From NCBI RefSeq assembly GCF_022867795.2, contig NZ_CP107006.1, positions 3,348,001 through 3,412,000 of the forward strand: a stretch of 64,000 bases of DNA, given 5' to 3'. The notes under the pieces were generated by a model that was given only the letters and a program-made list of their open reading frames with translations, made no database searches and had not been told where the DNA came from. Positions 1-8,327 of this stretch are shown here, in pieces; position 1 is the stretch's first letter, and the number at the start of each line of letters is the position of its first letter. Made by a program: the position numbers and the translations under genes. The DNA is from Chitinophaga horti. Its GTDB lineage: Bacteria > Bacteroidota > Bacteroidia > Chitinophagales > Chitinophagaceae.

Positions 1-462
1 ATCGTCGATATATATAATTCCACCGTGGCGGGCCGCATGGTTACCGCAGATACGGAGCCGGTAACGGTGGCCAGCCGGGAAGAGTGGTTCCGCAAACACG
101 ACACCGCAAAACGCCCCCTCTGGATGGTAGAGAACGAACAGCAGGAAACGGTAGGCTGGGTCAGCTTCTCCTCTTTCTACGGCCGCCCTGCCTACAGCGG
201 CACGGTAGAAGTAAGCATCTACCTCGACGAGCAACAGCGTGGCAAAGGCTATGGCAAACAGGTACTCGCCCGCGTACTGGACGAGGCGCCCCGGTACGAG
301 GTGCACACGGTGCTTGGCTTCATCTTCGCTCATAACGAACCTTCGCTGAAGCTCTTTTACCACTTCGGTTTCGAGGACTGGGCCAGGCTGCCGGATGTGG
401 CGGTGCTGGATGGGGTGGAAAGAAGTTTGGTGATTGTGGGGAAGCGCGTTGATGGACGATAG
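1..462 (+). CDS. GNAT N-acetyltransferase, phosphinothricin/methionine-sulfoximine acetyltransferase-like (5' partial)
   Basis: The frame is open to base 1 and reads IVDIYNSTVAGRMVT, which is the usual early segment of PAT-type GNAT enzymes, so the true start lies left of the window and the GTG at 25 is internal. Seen: the acetyl-CoA loop QQRGKGYGKQVL, a beta-4 strand with GTVEVSIYLD just before it, and the C-terminal HNEPSLKLFYHFGFEDWARL. Members of this family move an acetyl group from acetyl-CoA to the amine of small molecules such as phosphinothricin or methionine sulfoximine; the actual substrate here is unknown. It converges on the esterase gene at 567-1376 and the two share a terminator hairpin. 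Confidence 0.85.
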   Translation: MVDIYNSTVAGRMVTADTEPVTVASREEWFRKHDTAKRPLWMVENEQQETVGWVSFSSFYGRPAYSGTVEVSIYLDEQQRGKGYGKQVLARVLDEAPRYEVHTVLGFIFAHNEPSLKLFYHFGFEDWARLPDVAVLDGVERSLVIVGKRVDGR

Positions 463-503
463 GGGCGATGCAAACTTCGCGTATGATCTTCGCATCTGCC
501 AAC

Positions 504-540
504 AAAAAGGCTCTAAGTCCACCGACTTAAAGCCCTTTAT
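504..540. terminator. Hairpin terminator between convergent genes
   Basis: Stem 509-519 pairs with 524-534 (11 bp with one C-A mismatch, loop of 4). It is flanked by an A run on the left (504-508) and a T run on the right, so it can end transcription from both the GNAT gene and the esterase gene. Confidence 0.6.
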
Positions 541-566
541 ATACTACATTCACATAATAACCAATG

Positions 567-1376
567 TTACGCATCTGCCGATACCCACTCCAGGAACTTC
601 GGCATCACACCGGCCCAGGTGGCCAGATCGTGTTTACCGCCTTTCACGAGCGAGTATTCGATCTGCTGCCCCATCACGTACCCTTTCTTCTTCAGGGCTT
701 CTATGAGCGCTTCGGTATCATCTACGGAGTCGATCACGCCATTGTTGTTACGATCGGCCTGCTCGTCCTGGGTGCCGCATTGTAAAAAGAATTTGAGCGA
801 AGGATCGTAGTTGCCTTCCCGGATCTGGCGATGCATGATACGGTCGCTTTCTTCGCGGTAGCCACTGGCCAGATCGCGACTGCGCCACCAGAGGGAGCCG
901 GAGAAGATACCTACGGACTGGAAGTCGCGCGGATGGTTCCAGACGATGTCCAGCGCGGAGAGTCCGCCCAGGGAGAAGCCTGCGATAGCTTTTTTATCAA
1001 AGTTAAGATGATATTGCTGCTGCACGAAAGGAACGAGCTCCTTGATCATGAAACGGCTGTACAGGTCGGCCCGGCAGCCCCTGCCCTGGAAGTCGATATA
1101 GCCTGCCGTACCATACTCCTGCCCTCGTTGCGGCCCCGCATGCACAGCCACCACGTACAACCGGCTGGGGTTGTTACGAAACAGGTTCTCGAGCAACTGC
1201 TCCAGCCCCAGGGCCGGCATATCCTGACCGTCGTTCAGCAACAATAGCCTGGTAGGGCCCTCTGCCGGTGGATTTACAGGAACATAGCAGTCGAAAACAA
1301 CTTCCCTTTGTAAAAAGGAAGAGAATTGCAGGAAGTGATCAATCCTGACGCTTTTTACGATAGCTTTACTGCCCAT
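567..1376 (-). CDS. Alpha/beta-hydrolase, putative esterase (esterase D/Fes family)
   Basis: 269 aa, cytosolic, no signal peptide. The nucleophile elbow GFSLGG puts the catalytic Ser near residue 135; an acid and the C-terminal GGKHDLATW histidine complete a plausible triad. LLLNDGQDM near residue 45 is the oxyanion region typical of PF00756 esterases, which hydrolyse esters such as acylglutathione, acetylated sugars or siderophores; the substrate cannot be read from the sequence. The segment DRNNNGVIDSVDD near residue 210 resembles a Ca-binding loop, an unusual insert for this family. The gene is divergent from the hydrolase-led cluster that starts at 1673. Confidence 0.8.
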   Translation of the reverse strand: MGSKAIVKSVRIDHFLQFSSFLQREVVFDCYVPVNPPAEGPTRLLLLNDGQDMPALGLEQLLENLFRNNPSRLYVVAVHAGPQRGQEYGTAGYIDFQGRGCRADLYSRFMIKELVPFVQQQYHLNFDKKAIAGFSLGGLSALDIVWNHPRDFQSVGIFSGSLWWRSRDLASGYREESDRIMHRQIREGNYDPSLKFFLQCGTQDEQADRNNNGVIDSVDDTEALIEALKKKGYVMGQQIEYSLVKGGKHDLATWAGVMPKFLEWVSADA

Positions 1377-1602
1377 ACTCTAAATTTAATTATTTTTTTG
1401 ACGAAATACAATGTGAATAGCGGAAACAAACATTAAAAACGATAAAAAACATTACATATATTTTTTCATCATTTGAAGCTGGCTTTTTTCATAACGCGGT
1501 CCTGTTGCCGTAGCCGAACCAATACATGCATCAATCTTTATGCCCCGAAGGGCTGGGGTGGGATATTTAAACAAATCTTTACACAGGAAGGTTCGATTTT
1601 AC

Positions 1603-1634
1603 TTGACTTTTCGCCTTTGAAAAGATAAATTTGA
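1603..1634 (+). promoter_or_regulatory. Bacteroidota-type promoter of the amidoligase-like cluster
   Basis: TTG at 1603-1605, a 21-nt spacer, then TAAATTTG at 1627-1634, which fits the TTTG/TAnnTTTG consensus. Transcription would start near 1641, so a start codon at 1631 is very unlikely and the GTG at 1673 is preferred for the first gene. Confidence 0.55.
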
Positions 1635-1672
1635 TAGGCACCATCCTCATTTTTCACCCAAACCCACCCTGC

Positions 1673-2380
1673 GTGACAGAAAACTACTACACATGGCACT
1701 CACCGCATACCGACCGCCCTTTTGAGATGCTCGTATTCGGTGATCGTGGATTTCCGTTGATTTTCTTTCCCACGTCTATGGGGCGTTATTATGAAAGTAA
1801 GGACCGGGGATTGATCGACGCCGTGTCATGGTTTGTAGACAATGGCCTGGTGAAGATCTACTGTGTAGACAGTGCCGATGCCTGGAGCTGGTACAACAAG
1901 CAGGCGGCGCCTTACGAGCGGGCCCGTAATCATGCAGCGTACGATCAGCTGATCTTGCAGGAAGTGCTGCCGAGAGCGGTCGCGGAAACCGGATTTAACA
2001 GGGTAGCCGTGTCGGGATGTAGCTTTGGCGGATACCACGCTGCGAACTTTGCGTTCCGCTACCCGGAGCACGTATCCTACCTATTCTCCCTGAGCGGTGT
2101 ATTTGACATGCGTTTCCGGATGGACCATTACTACGACGACAATCTGTATTTTCATAACCCGGTGGATTACCTGCCCGGCAATCAGCACCCCGACCTCTGG
2201 CGGATGGGCATTATTCTGGGCACGGCCGAAAAGGACATTACGCGCAGGCACAACGAAGAGCTCTCCGGGATATTGACCGCGAAAAACATCTCCCACTGGC
2301 TGGATGTGCGGCCGAATGCCGTACACGACTGGCCGGTATGGAAAGACATGTTCCCTCATTACCTTTCACTCATGAAATAA
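1673..2380 (+). CDS. Alpha/beta-hydrolase (esterase-like), first gene of the cluster
   Basis: About 235 aa from the GTG at 1673. A longer reading from TTG 1631 would start inside the predicted promoter, and the body of the family begins at TENYYTWHSP. Seen: strand and loop LVFGDRGFPLIFFPTSMGRY, nucleophile elbow SGCSFGGYH (Ser near residue 117) and a C-terminal histidine in AVHDWPVWK. This is an esterase of the group often stored as 'esterase' next to ATP-grasp genes. Ten bases separate it from the ATP-grasp gene, so the two are surely co-transcribed. It may hydrolyse an ester or activated intermediate made by the ligases downstream; that role is inference. Confidence 0.8.
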   Translation: MTENYYTWHSPHTDRPFEMLVFGDRGFPLIFFPTSMGRYYESKDRGLIDAVSWFVDNGLVKIYCVDSADAWSWYNKQAAPYERARNHAAYDQLILQEVLPRAVAETGFNRVAVSGCSFGGYHAANFAFRYPEHVSYLFSLSGVFDMRFRMDHYYDDNLYFHNPVDYLPGNQHPDLWRMGIILGTAEKDITRRHNEELSGILTAKNISHWLDVRPNAVHDWPVWKDMFPHYLSLMK

Positions 2381-2390
2381 ATCACTTCCC

Positions 2391-3356
2391 ATGAAAAAGA
2401 TAGGCATCCTGTTTGGCCGCGAGAACACCTTTCCGCAAGCATTTGTAGACCGTGTGAACCAGCTGGCACCCAATGGCGTAAGCGCCGAATTCGTGCGGCT
2501 GGACAAAGTAATCCAGGGCGACCCGTCGGGCTACAGCGTGATCGTTGACCGTATTTCGCATGACGTTCCCTTTTACCGCGCCTTCCTGAAAAATGCAGCC
2601 ATCAGCGGAACAGCGGTGATCAACAATCCTTTCTGGGAGAGTGCGGACGAGAAGTTTTTCAATAATGCCCTGGCAGTAAAGCTGGGCATACCCGTACCTA
2701 AAACCGTAATACTCCCCTCCCACGAGCTGCCGCCAGATACGAGTGGCGAATCCTTCCGCAACCTGGCTTACCCGATGGACTGGGAGGCGATGTTTGATTA
2801 CGTGGGCTTTCCGGCATACATGAAACCTTTCGCCGGGGGTGGATGGAAAAACGTGTACCGGTTGGAAGATAAAGATGCCTTTTACGAACAACATACAAGT
2901 ACCGGTCAACTCGTGATGCTACTGCAGGAAGAAATCGTGTTTGAATCGTACTACCGCTGTTATTGTATCGGCGGCAAGTATGTACGCATTATGGCCTATG
3001 ATCCCCGTAATCCGCACCATGAAAGGTACCAGGCCTCCTTTCCGGCTAAAGCTAAACTGCTTAAAACCATCGAAGGATATGTGCTGAAACTGAACCGCTA
3101 CCTGGGCTACGACTTCAACACCGTGGAATTGGCCGTGAGAGACGGTATCCCATACGCTATTGACTTCTGCAATCCCGCCCCGGACGCAGATCGTGCATCA
3201 GTAGGAGAAGAAAACTTTGAATGGGTAGTGAACACCATGGCGAAGTATGCACTTGAACGGTCCAACTCTGCCAGGGAGGGATTAGACAACCTCACCTGGG
3301 GACAATACATCCATCACGCCGTCGCCCGTACGCCATTGAACGAAACATCGCTGTAA
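2391..3356 (+). CDS. ATP-grasp domain protein (carboxylate-amine/thiol ligase type)
   Basis: 321 aa. The N-terminal third (KIGILFGRENTF, then VIVDRISHDVPFYR) is a pre-ATP-grasp domain. From about residue 95 an ATP-grasp core follows: FNNALAVKLGIPVPKT, YPAYMKPF-type lysine region (FPAYMKPFAGGGWK, glycine-rich loop), LLQEEIVFESYYRCYCIGG, and the metal-binding end FNTVELAVRDGIPYAIDFCNPAPDAD. ATP-grasp enzymes activate a carboxylate as acyl phosphate and join it to an amine or thiol. Substrates are unknown. The neighbours on both sides (hydrolase 10 bp upstream, GCS2-type ligase 26 bp downstream) point to a shared biosynthetic job. Confidence 0.8.
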   Translation: MKKIGILFGRENTFPQAFVDRVNQLAPNGVSAEFVRLDKVIQGDPSGYSVIVDRISHDVPFYRAFLKNAAISGTAVINNPFWESADEKFFNNALAVKLGIPVPKTVILPSHELPPDTSGESFRNLAYPMDWEAMFDYVGFPAYMKPFAGGGWKNVYRLEDKDAFYEQHTSTGQLVMLLQEEIVFESYYRCYCIGGKYVRIMAYDPRNPHHERYQASFPAKAKLLKTIEGYVLKLNRYLGYDFNTVELAVRDGIPYAIDFCNPAPDADRASVGEENFEWVVNTMAKYALERSNSAREGLDNLTWGQYIHHAVARTPLNETSL

Positions 3357-3382
3357 GCCTAAAACAGTTAACTTGCATCCAT

Positions 3383-4486
3383 ATGGATTTAAAAGACCTC
3401 ACGCTCGGCATCGAAGAAGAATATATGGTGTTGGACCCGCAAACGCGGGAGCTGAAAAGCCATGAGCAGAAGATCGTTGAGCAGGCCCACAAAGTGATCA
3501 AAGACAAAGTGAAGGCCGAGATGCACCAGGCAGTGGTGGAAGTAGGTACACAGATCTGCAGCAACATTACAGAAGCGTATGAGGACGTGGCCATGTTGCG
3601 TAAAACCATATCACAAATCGCCGGCGACCTGGGTTATTCCGTGGGCGCCTCCGGCACGCACCCTTTCTCTAAATGGGAAGCGCAGCTGATTACCGACCAT
3701 CCCCGTTATATTGAACTGCTGAACGAAATGCAGGATGCTGCGCGTTCCAATCTTATTTTCGGTTTGCACGTACACGTAGGCATGCAGAACCGCGAGATGG
3801 CGTTACACATTGCCAACTCCGTTCGATACTTCCTGCCGCACATCTTTGCGCTGAGCACCAATTCGCCGTTCTGGGAAGGGCGTAATACGGGCTTTAAATC
3901 GTTCCGTACGAAGGTGTTCGACAAGTTCCCGCGTACCGGCATCCCGGACTATTTCGCGAGCATCGAAGAGTACGACAATTACATCAAACTACTGGTTAAG
4001 ACCAATTGCATCGATAACGCCAAAAAAGTATGGTGGGACCTCCGCGTACACCCTTTCTTTAACACCGTGGAGTTCCGCATTTGCGACATCCCCGTTACGG
4101 TGGAGGAAACCATTACCATGGCCGCGCTGTTCCAGGCGGTATGCGCTAAAATAGTGAAGCTGCGCAAGCAGAACCTCAACTTTATCATTTACAACCGCGC
4201 CCTCGTGAACGAGAACAAATGGCGGGCATCCCGCTATGGGATCGATGGGAACCTCATCGATTTCGGGAAGGAAATGGAGGTGAACGCAAGAGCATTGATT
4301 TACGAGCTGCTCGATTTTGTAGACGATGTGGTGGATGAATTGGGCAGCCGTGCCGAGGTGGAGCGTACCATTAAAATCCTGGAAGAAGGCACCGGGGCAG
4401 ACAAGCAGCTGGCGGTTTTTGAACGTACAGGCAGCCTGCCCAGCGTGGTGGATTATGTTCAATCGCAGTTCCTCAAAGGCTGTTAA
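3383..4486 (+). CDS. Carboxylate-amine ligase, YbdK/GCS2 family
   Basis: 367 aa, the usual length for YbdK-type enzymes. Seen: LGIEEEYMVLDPQTREL at the N-terminus (metal and ATP binding glutamates), GTQICSNI, GASGTHPFS, the LHVHVGM motif near residue 130, and the VEFRICDIPVTVEE segment near residue 225. The family is related to glutamate-cysteine ligase and forms amide bonds with ATP; some homologues show weak glutamate-cysteine ligase activity, but the real product here is unknown. It sits in the middle of the tight cluster and is one of up to three ATP-using ligases in it. Confidence 0.88.
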   Translation: MDLKDLTLGIEEEYMVLDPQTRELKSHEQKIVEQAHKVIKDKVKAEMHQAVVEVGTQICSNITEAYEDVAMLRKTISQIAGDLGYSVGASGTHPFSKWEAQLITDHPRYIELLNEMQDAARSNLIFGLHVHVGMQNREMALHIANSVRYFLPHIFALSTNSPFWEGRNTGFKSFRTKVFDKFPRTGIPDYFASIEEYDNYIKLLVKTNCIDNAKKVWWDLRVHPFFNTVEFRICDIPVTVEETITMAALFQAVCAKIVKLRKQNLNFIIYNRALVNENKWRASRYGIDGNLIDFGKEMEVNARALIYELLDFVDDVVDELGSRAEVERTIKILEEGTGADKQLAVFERTGSLPSVVDYVQSQFLKGC

Positions 4487-4510
4487 CCACGGTTTTCGTA
4501 ATTTTGTACC

Positions 4511-5329
4511 ATGCAGAAACAATGGAGAGTAGCTATCCTTGACATGTATGAGGGCGTACCGAACGAGGGTATGCGTTGCATCAGGGATATTGTGCGCCAT
4601 TACGCAAACGAACACCAGCTGCTATTGCAGATGGACGAGTTCGAGGTGCGGATGGACGGCCAGATGGCAGACCTTTCGTATGACCTGTACATTAGCACTG
4701 GCGGTCCGGGCAGCCCGGTAGACAGTGAGGGCAGCGAATGGGAACGAAAGTTTTTTGGATTGATGGGCGACATCGAACAATGGAACGCCACGCAGGAACC
4801 TAAGAAGCATGTGTTCCTGATTTGTCACTCCTACCAGATTTACTGTCGCCACCACGGTTTAGGCGAAGTATGTTTACGGAAGTCACCTGCCTTTGGCGTA
4901 TTCCCGGTACACAAAACAGACGCCGGTAAAAGCGAAGCAGTATTCAGCCAGTTGAACGATCCGTTCTACATTGTAGACAGCCGTAACTGGCAGGTGATCG
5001 GCATCAACCAGGATAAGATAAATGCCATGGGCGCTAAAGTGCTGGCCATTGAAAAAGAACGGCCCCACGTACCGCTGGAACGTGCTACCATGGCCATCCG
5101 CTTTAACGATTACTGTGTAGGTACCCAGTTTCACCCGGAGGCCGATGCGACCGGTATGCTGAAATACCTTAAAAAAGATCAGAAGAAAACGCAGGTAATA
5201 GCCGCGCACGGCGACGAAAAATATTACAGCATGCTCGAGCAGCTGGACGATCCGGACAAGATCCTTTACACGCACGACCATTTGCTGCCGGCCTTTTTTC
5301 AACAGGCGGCCACATTGGTGGAGAGCTAA
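4511..5329 (+). CDS. Class I glutamine amidotransferase-like protein
   Basis: 272 aa. The GATase fold is visible: STGGPGSP near residue 63, a nucleophile elbow ICHSYQ with Cys105, and the His-Glu pair of TQFHPEAD (His208, Glu210), so a complete Cys-His-Glu triad is present. Such domains release ammonia from glutamine or cleave gamma-glutamyl bonds. In this operon it might supply ammonia to a ligase or trim a gamma-glutamyl product; the choice is not decided by the sequence. The elbow is CHSYQ rather than the commoner CxGxQ/L pattern, so the substrate may not be glutamine. It lies 24 bp after the YbdK gene and 12 bp before the next gene. Confidence 0.8.
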   Translation: MQKQWRVAILDMYEGVPNEGMRCIRDIVRHYANEHQLLLQMDEFEVRMDGQMADLSYDLYISTGGPGSPVDSEGSEWERKFFGLMGDIEQWNATQEPKKHVFLICHSYQIYCRHHGLGEVCLRKSPAFGVFPVHKTDAGKSEAVFSQLNDPFYIVDSRNWQVIGINQDKINAMGAKVLAIEKERPHVPLERATMAIRFNDYCVGTQFHPEADATGMLKYLKKDQKKTQVIAAHGDEKYYSMLEQLDDPDKILYTHDHLLPAFFQQAATLVES

Positions 5330-5341
5330 ATCCTATACGCT

Positions 5342-6538
5342 ATGGTACCCGCAATCAGACTGAAATACAATAATACTTTTACGGACGGGCAGTACCGGCA
5401 GTTCCTGCAACAGCTCGCCGTAAAACAAGGTACCGAAGCGCCCCCGTTCCGCGTAGCCGAAACGCCGGTATTCGTGCCGAAGGCGCTGGGCGATAAATTA
5501 CTGCAGGCAGGTGAAGATGTGATCAACACCATCCTGCAGCCGGATTTTAAAACGCGTACGGAAAAGTCGATCCCGAAACATTTGCATGTACCCGGCGAGA
5601 ATGCCCACTCCCACTTCCTGATCGTCGACTTCGGCATTTGCCTGGACGAGAACGGGGAACTCACACCGCGGCTGATAGAACTGCAGGGCTTTCCGAGCCT
5701 GTTCGCCTACCAGGAACTGATGGCCCAGGCCTACCGTGACCACTTCTACGTACCGGAAGCTTATCATAATTTCTTTAACGGTTTCGATAGAAACACCTAC
5801 TTCAATTTCCTGCGGGATATTATCGTCGGTCCGTACGATCCGCAACACGTGATCCTACTGGAAGTGTTACCGCATCAACAAAAAACAAGAGTAGATTTTT
5901 ACTATACTGGAGAACAGCTGGGCATACCGGTGGTATGTGTAACAGAACTGATCCACGAAGGCAAAAAACTGTTCTACCTGCGGGATGGCGTAAAGACCTC
6001 CGTAAAGCGTATATACAACCGCGTTATATTCGAGGACCTGGAACGTTACAAGGAGCAGCTGGGCCCGATGGGGCACCTGTTCCATGAGCTGGACGTGGAG
6101 TGGATACCGCATCCTAACTGGTTTTACCGCATCAGCAAGTACACTTTGCCCATGATCAACAGCGCCTATGCGCCCAAGTCGTGGTTCCTGCACGAGCTGC
6201 CTGTATTACCCAAAGACCTCGACCAGTACGTACTTAAACCCCTGTTCTCCTTTGCCGGCAGTGGGGTGAAGATAGACGTAACCCCGGCGGACATAGACGC
6301 CGTGAAAGACCCGGAGAACTGGATCTTACAACAGAAAGTACATTACGCCCCCGTGGTGCAAACGCCGGAAGGGAACGCTATTTGCGAGATCCGCTTGATG
6401 TATGGCTGGCCCGAAGGCGCGGCCCGTCCCGTATTAATGCACAACCTGGCCAGGCTTAGCAAAGGCCGGATGATCGGCGTTGGCTTTAACGACGGGCAAA
6501 CCTGGGTAGGCGGCAGCTGCGCATTTTTTGAACCATAA
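5342..6538 (+). CDS. Conserved protein with ATP-grasp-like C-terminal region
   Basis: 398 aa, no signal peptide. I do not recognise a named family with certainty. The C-terminal half looks ATP-grasp-like: YVLKPLFSFAGSGVKI (lysine and glycine-rich loop, about residues 299-314), WILQQKVHYAP, CEIRLMYGWP and NLARLSKGRMIGVGFND. The N-terminal half has HSHFLIVDFGICLDENGEL and RLIELQGFPSLFAYQ, reminiscent of acidic substrate or metal sites in glutathionylspermidine-synthetase-like enzymes. Its place between the amidotransferase and RidA genes suggests a second ligation step. The enzymatic role is inference; the family assignment is the least certain in this cluster. Confidence 0.6.
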   Translation: MVPAIRLKYNNTFTDGQYRQFLQQLAVKQGTEAPPFRVAETPVFVPKALGDKLLQAGEDVINTILQPDFKTRTEKSIPKHLHVPGENAHSHFLIVDFGICLDENGELTPRLIELQGFPSLFAYQELMAQAYRDHFYVPEAYHNFFNGFDRNTYFNFLRDIIVGPYDPQHVILLEVLPHQQKTRVDFYYTGEQLGIPVVCVTELIHEGKKLFYLRDGVKTSVKRIYNRVIFEDLERYKEQLGPMGHLFHELDVEWIPHPNWFYRISKYTLPMINSAYAPKSWFLHELPVLPKDLDQYVLKPLFSFAGSGVKIDVTPADIDAVKDPENWILQQKVHYAPVVQTPEGNAICEIRLMYGWPEGAARPVLMHNLARLSKGRMIGVGFNDGQTWVGGSCAFFEP

Positions 6539-6551
6539 ATACCCCACATAT

Positions 6552-6944
6552 ATGCAAAGAGTAAACATCAGCACCGGCGCGGTATGGGAAAGCAAAGTAG
6601 GCTACTCCCGCGCGGTAAGGATAGGCAACCTGGTAGAAGTTTCGGGCACCGTATCGGCCGATGGTGATAAAATTATTGGAGAAGGTGACGCGTACGAGCA
6701 AACGAAACATGCCCTGGCCAAGATAGAAGCCGCCCTTATTAAAGCCGGCGCCACGCTGCACGACGTGGTACGTACACGTATGTTCGTTACCGATATATCT
6801 TTATGGGAAGATATTGGCCGCGCCCACGCAGAGTTTTTTGGGGCTATTCGTCCCGCTACGACCATGGTAGAAGTGAATAAACTCATCGACCCACGTTTAT
6901 TGATCGAGATAGAAGCCACGGCGGTAATGGCTCCCGGACATTAA
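6552..6944 (+). CDS. RidA/YjgF/UK114 family enamine-imine deaminase
   Basis: 130 aa from the ATG at 6552; a start at 6528 would overlap the previous gene, and the family begins MQRVNISTGAVWE. Seen: the conserved GNLVEVSGTVSADG, QTKHALAKIEAALIKAGA and VVRTRMFVTDI with the substrate-binding Arg, then PATTMVEVNKLIDPRLLIEIEATAV. RidA proteins hydrolyse reactive enamine or imine intermediates; many pathway-specific members sit in biosynthetic operons. Being last in the six-gene cluster, 13 bp after its neighbour, it may clear an imine from this pathway. Confidence 0.88.
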   Translation: MQRVNISTGAVWESKVGYSRAVRIGNLVEVSGTVSADGDKIIGEGDAYEQTKHALAKIEAALIKAGATLHDVVRTRMFVTDISLWEDIGRAHAEFFGAIRPATTMVEVNKLIDPRLLIEIEATAVMAPGH

Positions 6945-7066
6945 GTGAGCGTATCTGCCATGAACTTACCTCGTGTTACGTTGTTTGCAGGATTGACCGG
7001 CCAGGGAAGCGGCCAGTATAATGAAAGCAATATGTTTCACAGGTAGTTGTTGAAGGAACGAAGTAT

Positions 7067-7096
7067 AAAAAAACAGCCGGGCGTTTGGCCCGGCTG
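7067..7096 (-). terminator. Rho-independent terminator after the rhodanese gene
   Basis: Stem 7074-7082 with 7088-7096 (9 bp, perfect, loop of 5). On the minus strand it is followed by a run of seven T. It lies just past the stop of the gene at 7106-7414. Confidence 0.85.
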
Positions 7097-7105
7097 CAAG
7101 TAATA

Positions 7106-7414
7106 TTAAGCGCCGAATTTTTCCTGCCAGGCCAGCATACCACCTGTAAGGTTTTTGATATTGCTGAAGCCCATTGTTTCGAGGACCATGGCCGCCTGTC
7201 CGCTACGGTTGCCGCTGCGGCAGTAAACGATCACTTCTTCGTCTTTCAGGTTGTCGATCGAATCGGTTTGCATAGAGCGGATGTCGCCCAGTGGCAGGTG
7301 GGTACCGCCAATGTTGAACTCCTCACGTTCGTGTGGTTCGCGAACATCTACCATGTTTACCTGCTCGCCCTTATCCAGCCTGCTTTTCAGTTCTTCGGGT
7401 GTGATATTTTCCAT
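7106..7414 (-). CDS. Single-domain rhodanese-like sulfurtransferase
   Basis: 102 aa from MENITPEELKSRL; an in-frame start eight codons upstream gives an unlikely leader. The active-site loop CRSGNRSG carries the catalytic Cys that holds a persulfide, and VNMVDVREPHEREEFNIGG is the typical N-terminal strand-turn. It is of PspE/GlpE size. It transfers sulfane sulfur to thiol acceptors; the acceptor is unknown. It follows the PASTA gene in the same direction, close enough for co-transcription. Confidence 0.85.
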   Translation of the reverse strand: MENITPEELKSRLDKGEQVNMVDVREPHEREEFNIGGTHLPLGDIRSMQTDSIDNLKDEEVIVYCRSGNRSGQAAMVLETMGFSNIKNLTGGMLAWQEKFGA

Positions 7415-7443
7415 GTTATACGTTTTTAAGATAGGCAACGAAG

Positions 7444-8253
7444 TTACTCATTTTCCGGCACCACCGTATTTTCTGCCGGTGCAGGCGGTGTAGCACTCAA
7501 TACCAGGTCGATCACCTCGCCCGCCCTGATCAGGTTACGATCGCCAAACTCATTACGCGCCGACGGTGTTTGTTTGATCACGTAAGCGTTTGATGTATCC
7601 GCCACTGGTCCGTCCATGAACATGGTACCCAATACGAGGTTCGTACCGGAGAGTACCGCTTTGGCCTCGATAAACGTGAGACCGATCAGCTCAGGTACCG
7701 GGTTTTCTACGTTGCCGGTGCCGCTGCTCAGTACCAGCGAGATGTTGCTTCCTTCAGGCACCATATCCCCCGGTTTTACCGGTTTGCCGTCCAATAATTG
7801 CTCCAATACGGTGTTGGCCGCGAAGTCAGGACGATACACTGTATCTCCCACATTCAGCCTGCGGCTTCTCAAGTTCATTTCCGCACTGCGGAAAGTCAGG
7901 CCTTCGAGGTCGGGCATTGCCACCATGGGCGGAACGATCTTTCTCACCGTCAGGTACACCGTACGCCCTACTTTCACGACATCACCGCGCTCCGGTGTTT
8001 GCTCCCAAACCGTGAGGGCGGGGATAGAATCGATATACACAGAATCCCTTACATCTACTTCAAAACCGGCATCTTCGAGGGCGGCGGTTGCATCTTCTAT
8101 ACTTTTACCCCGCACATCCGGCACCTGTAATGTATCACCATGGCGGGTAATGACACCCAGCGACATAAAGAAGATCACTGCCAGCAGCAGGACCAGTCCA
8201 ATGGCGACCAGCAGGTTAAACCAGAAAGGCTTTTTCGTAATTTTTTCGAACAC
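7444..8253 (-). CDS. PASTA domain membrane protein
   Basis: 269 aa. One transmembrane helix at about residues 12-33, then three PASTA repeats (starting near VPDVRGKSIEDA, MPDLEGLTFRSA and VPELIGLTFIEA), then a proline-rich tail. No kinase domain is present. PASTA domains bind peptidoglycan fragments; in Bacteroidota such single-helix proteins commonly sit next to ddl, as here, and may sense or anchor to the wall. Order on the minus strand is ddl, PASTA, rhodanese, probably one transcript. Confidence 0.85.
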   Translation of the reverse strand: MFEKITKKPFWFNLLVAIGLVLLLAVIFFMSLGVITRHGDTLQVPDVRGKSIEDATAALEDAGFEVDVRDSVYIDSIPALTVWEQTPERGDVVKVGRTVYLTVRKIVPPMVAMPDLEGLTFRSAEMNLRSRRLNVGDTVYRPDFAANTVLEQLLDGKPVKPGDMVPEGSNISLVLSSGTGNVENPVPELIGLTFIEAKAVLSGTNLVLGTMFMDGPVADTSNAYVIKQTPSARNEFGDRNLIRAGEVIDLVLSATPPAPAENTVVPENE

Positions 8254-8327
8254 GTTTTTTATGTTTTTAGCCGGACAATGCTTCGTGCATTTCCGTTATT
8301 AGTTGGCCATCAGGCGATAAGGAAATC

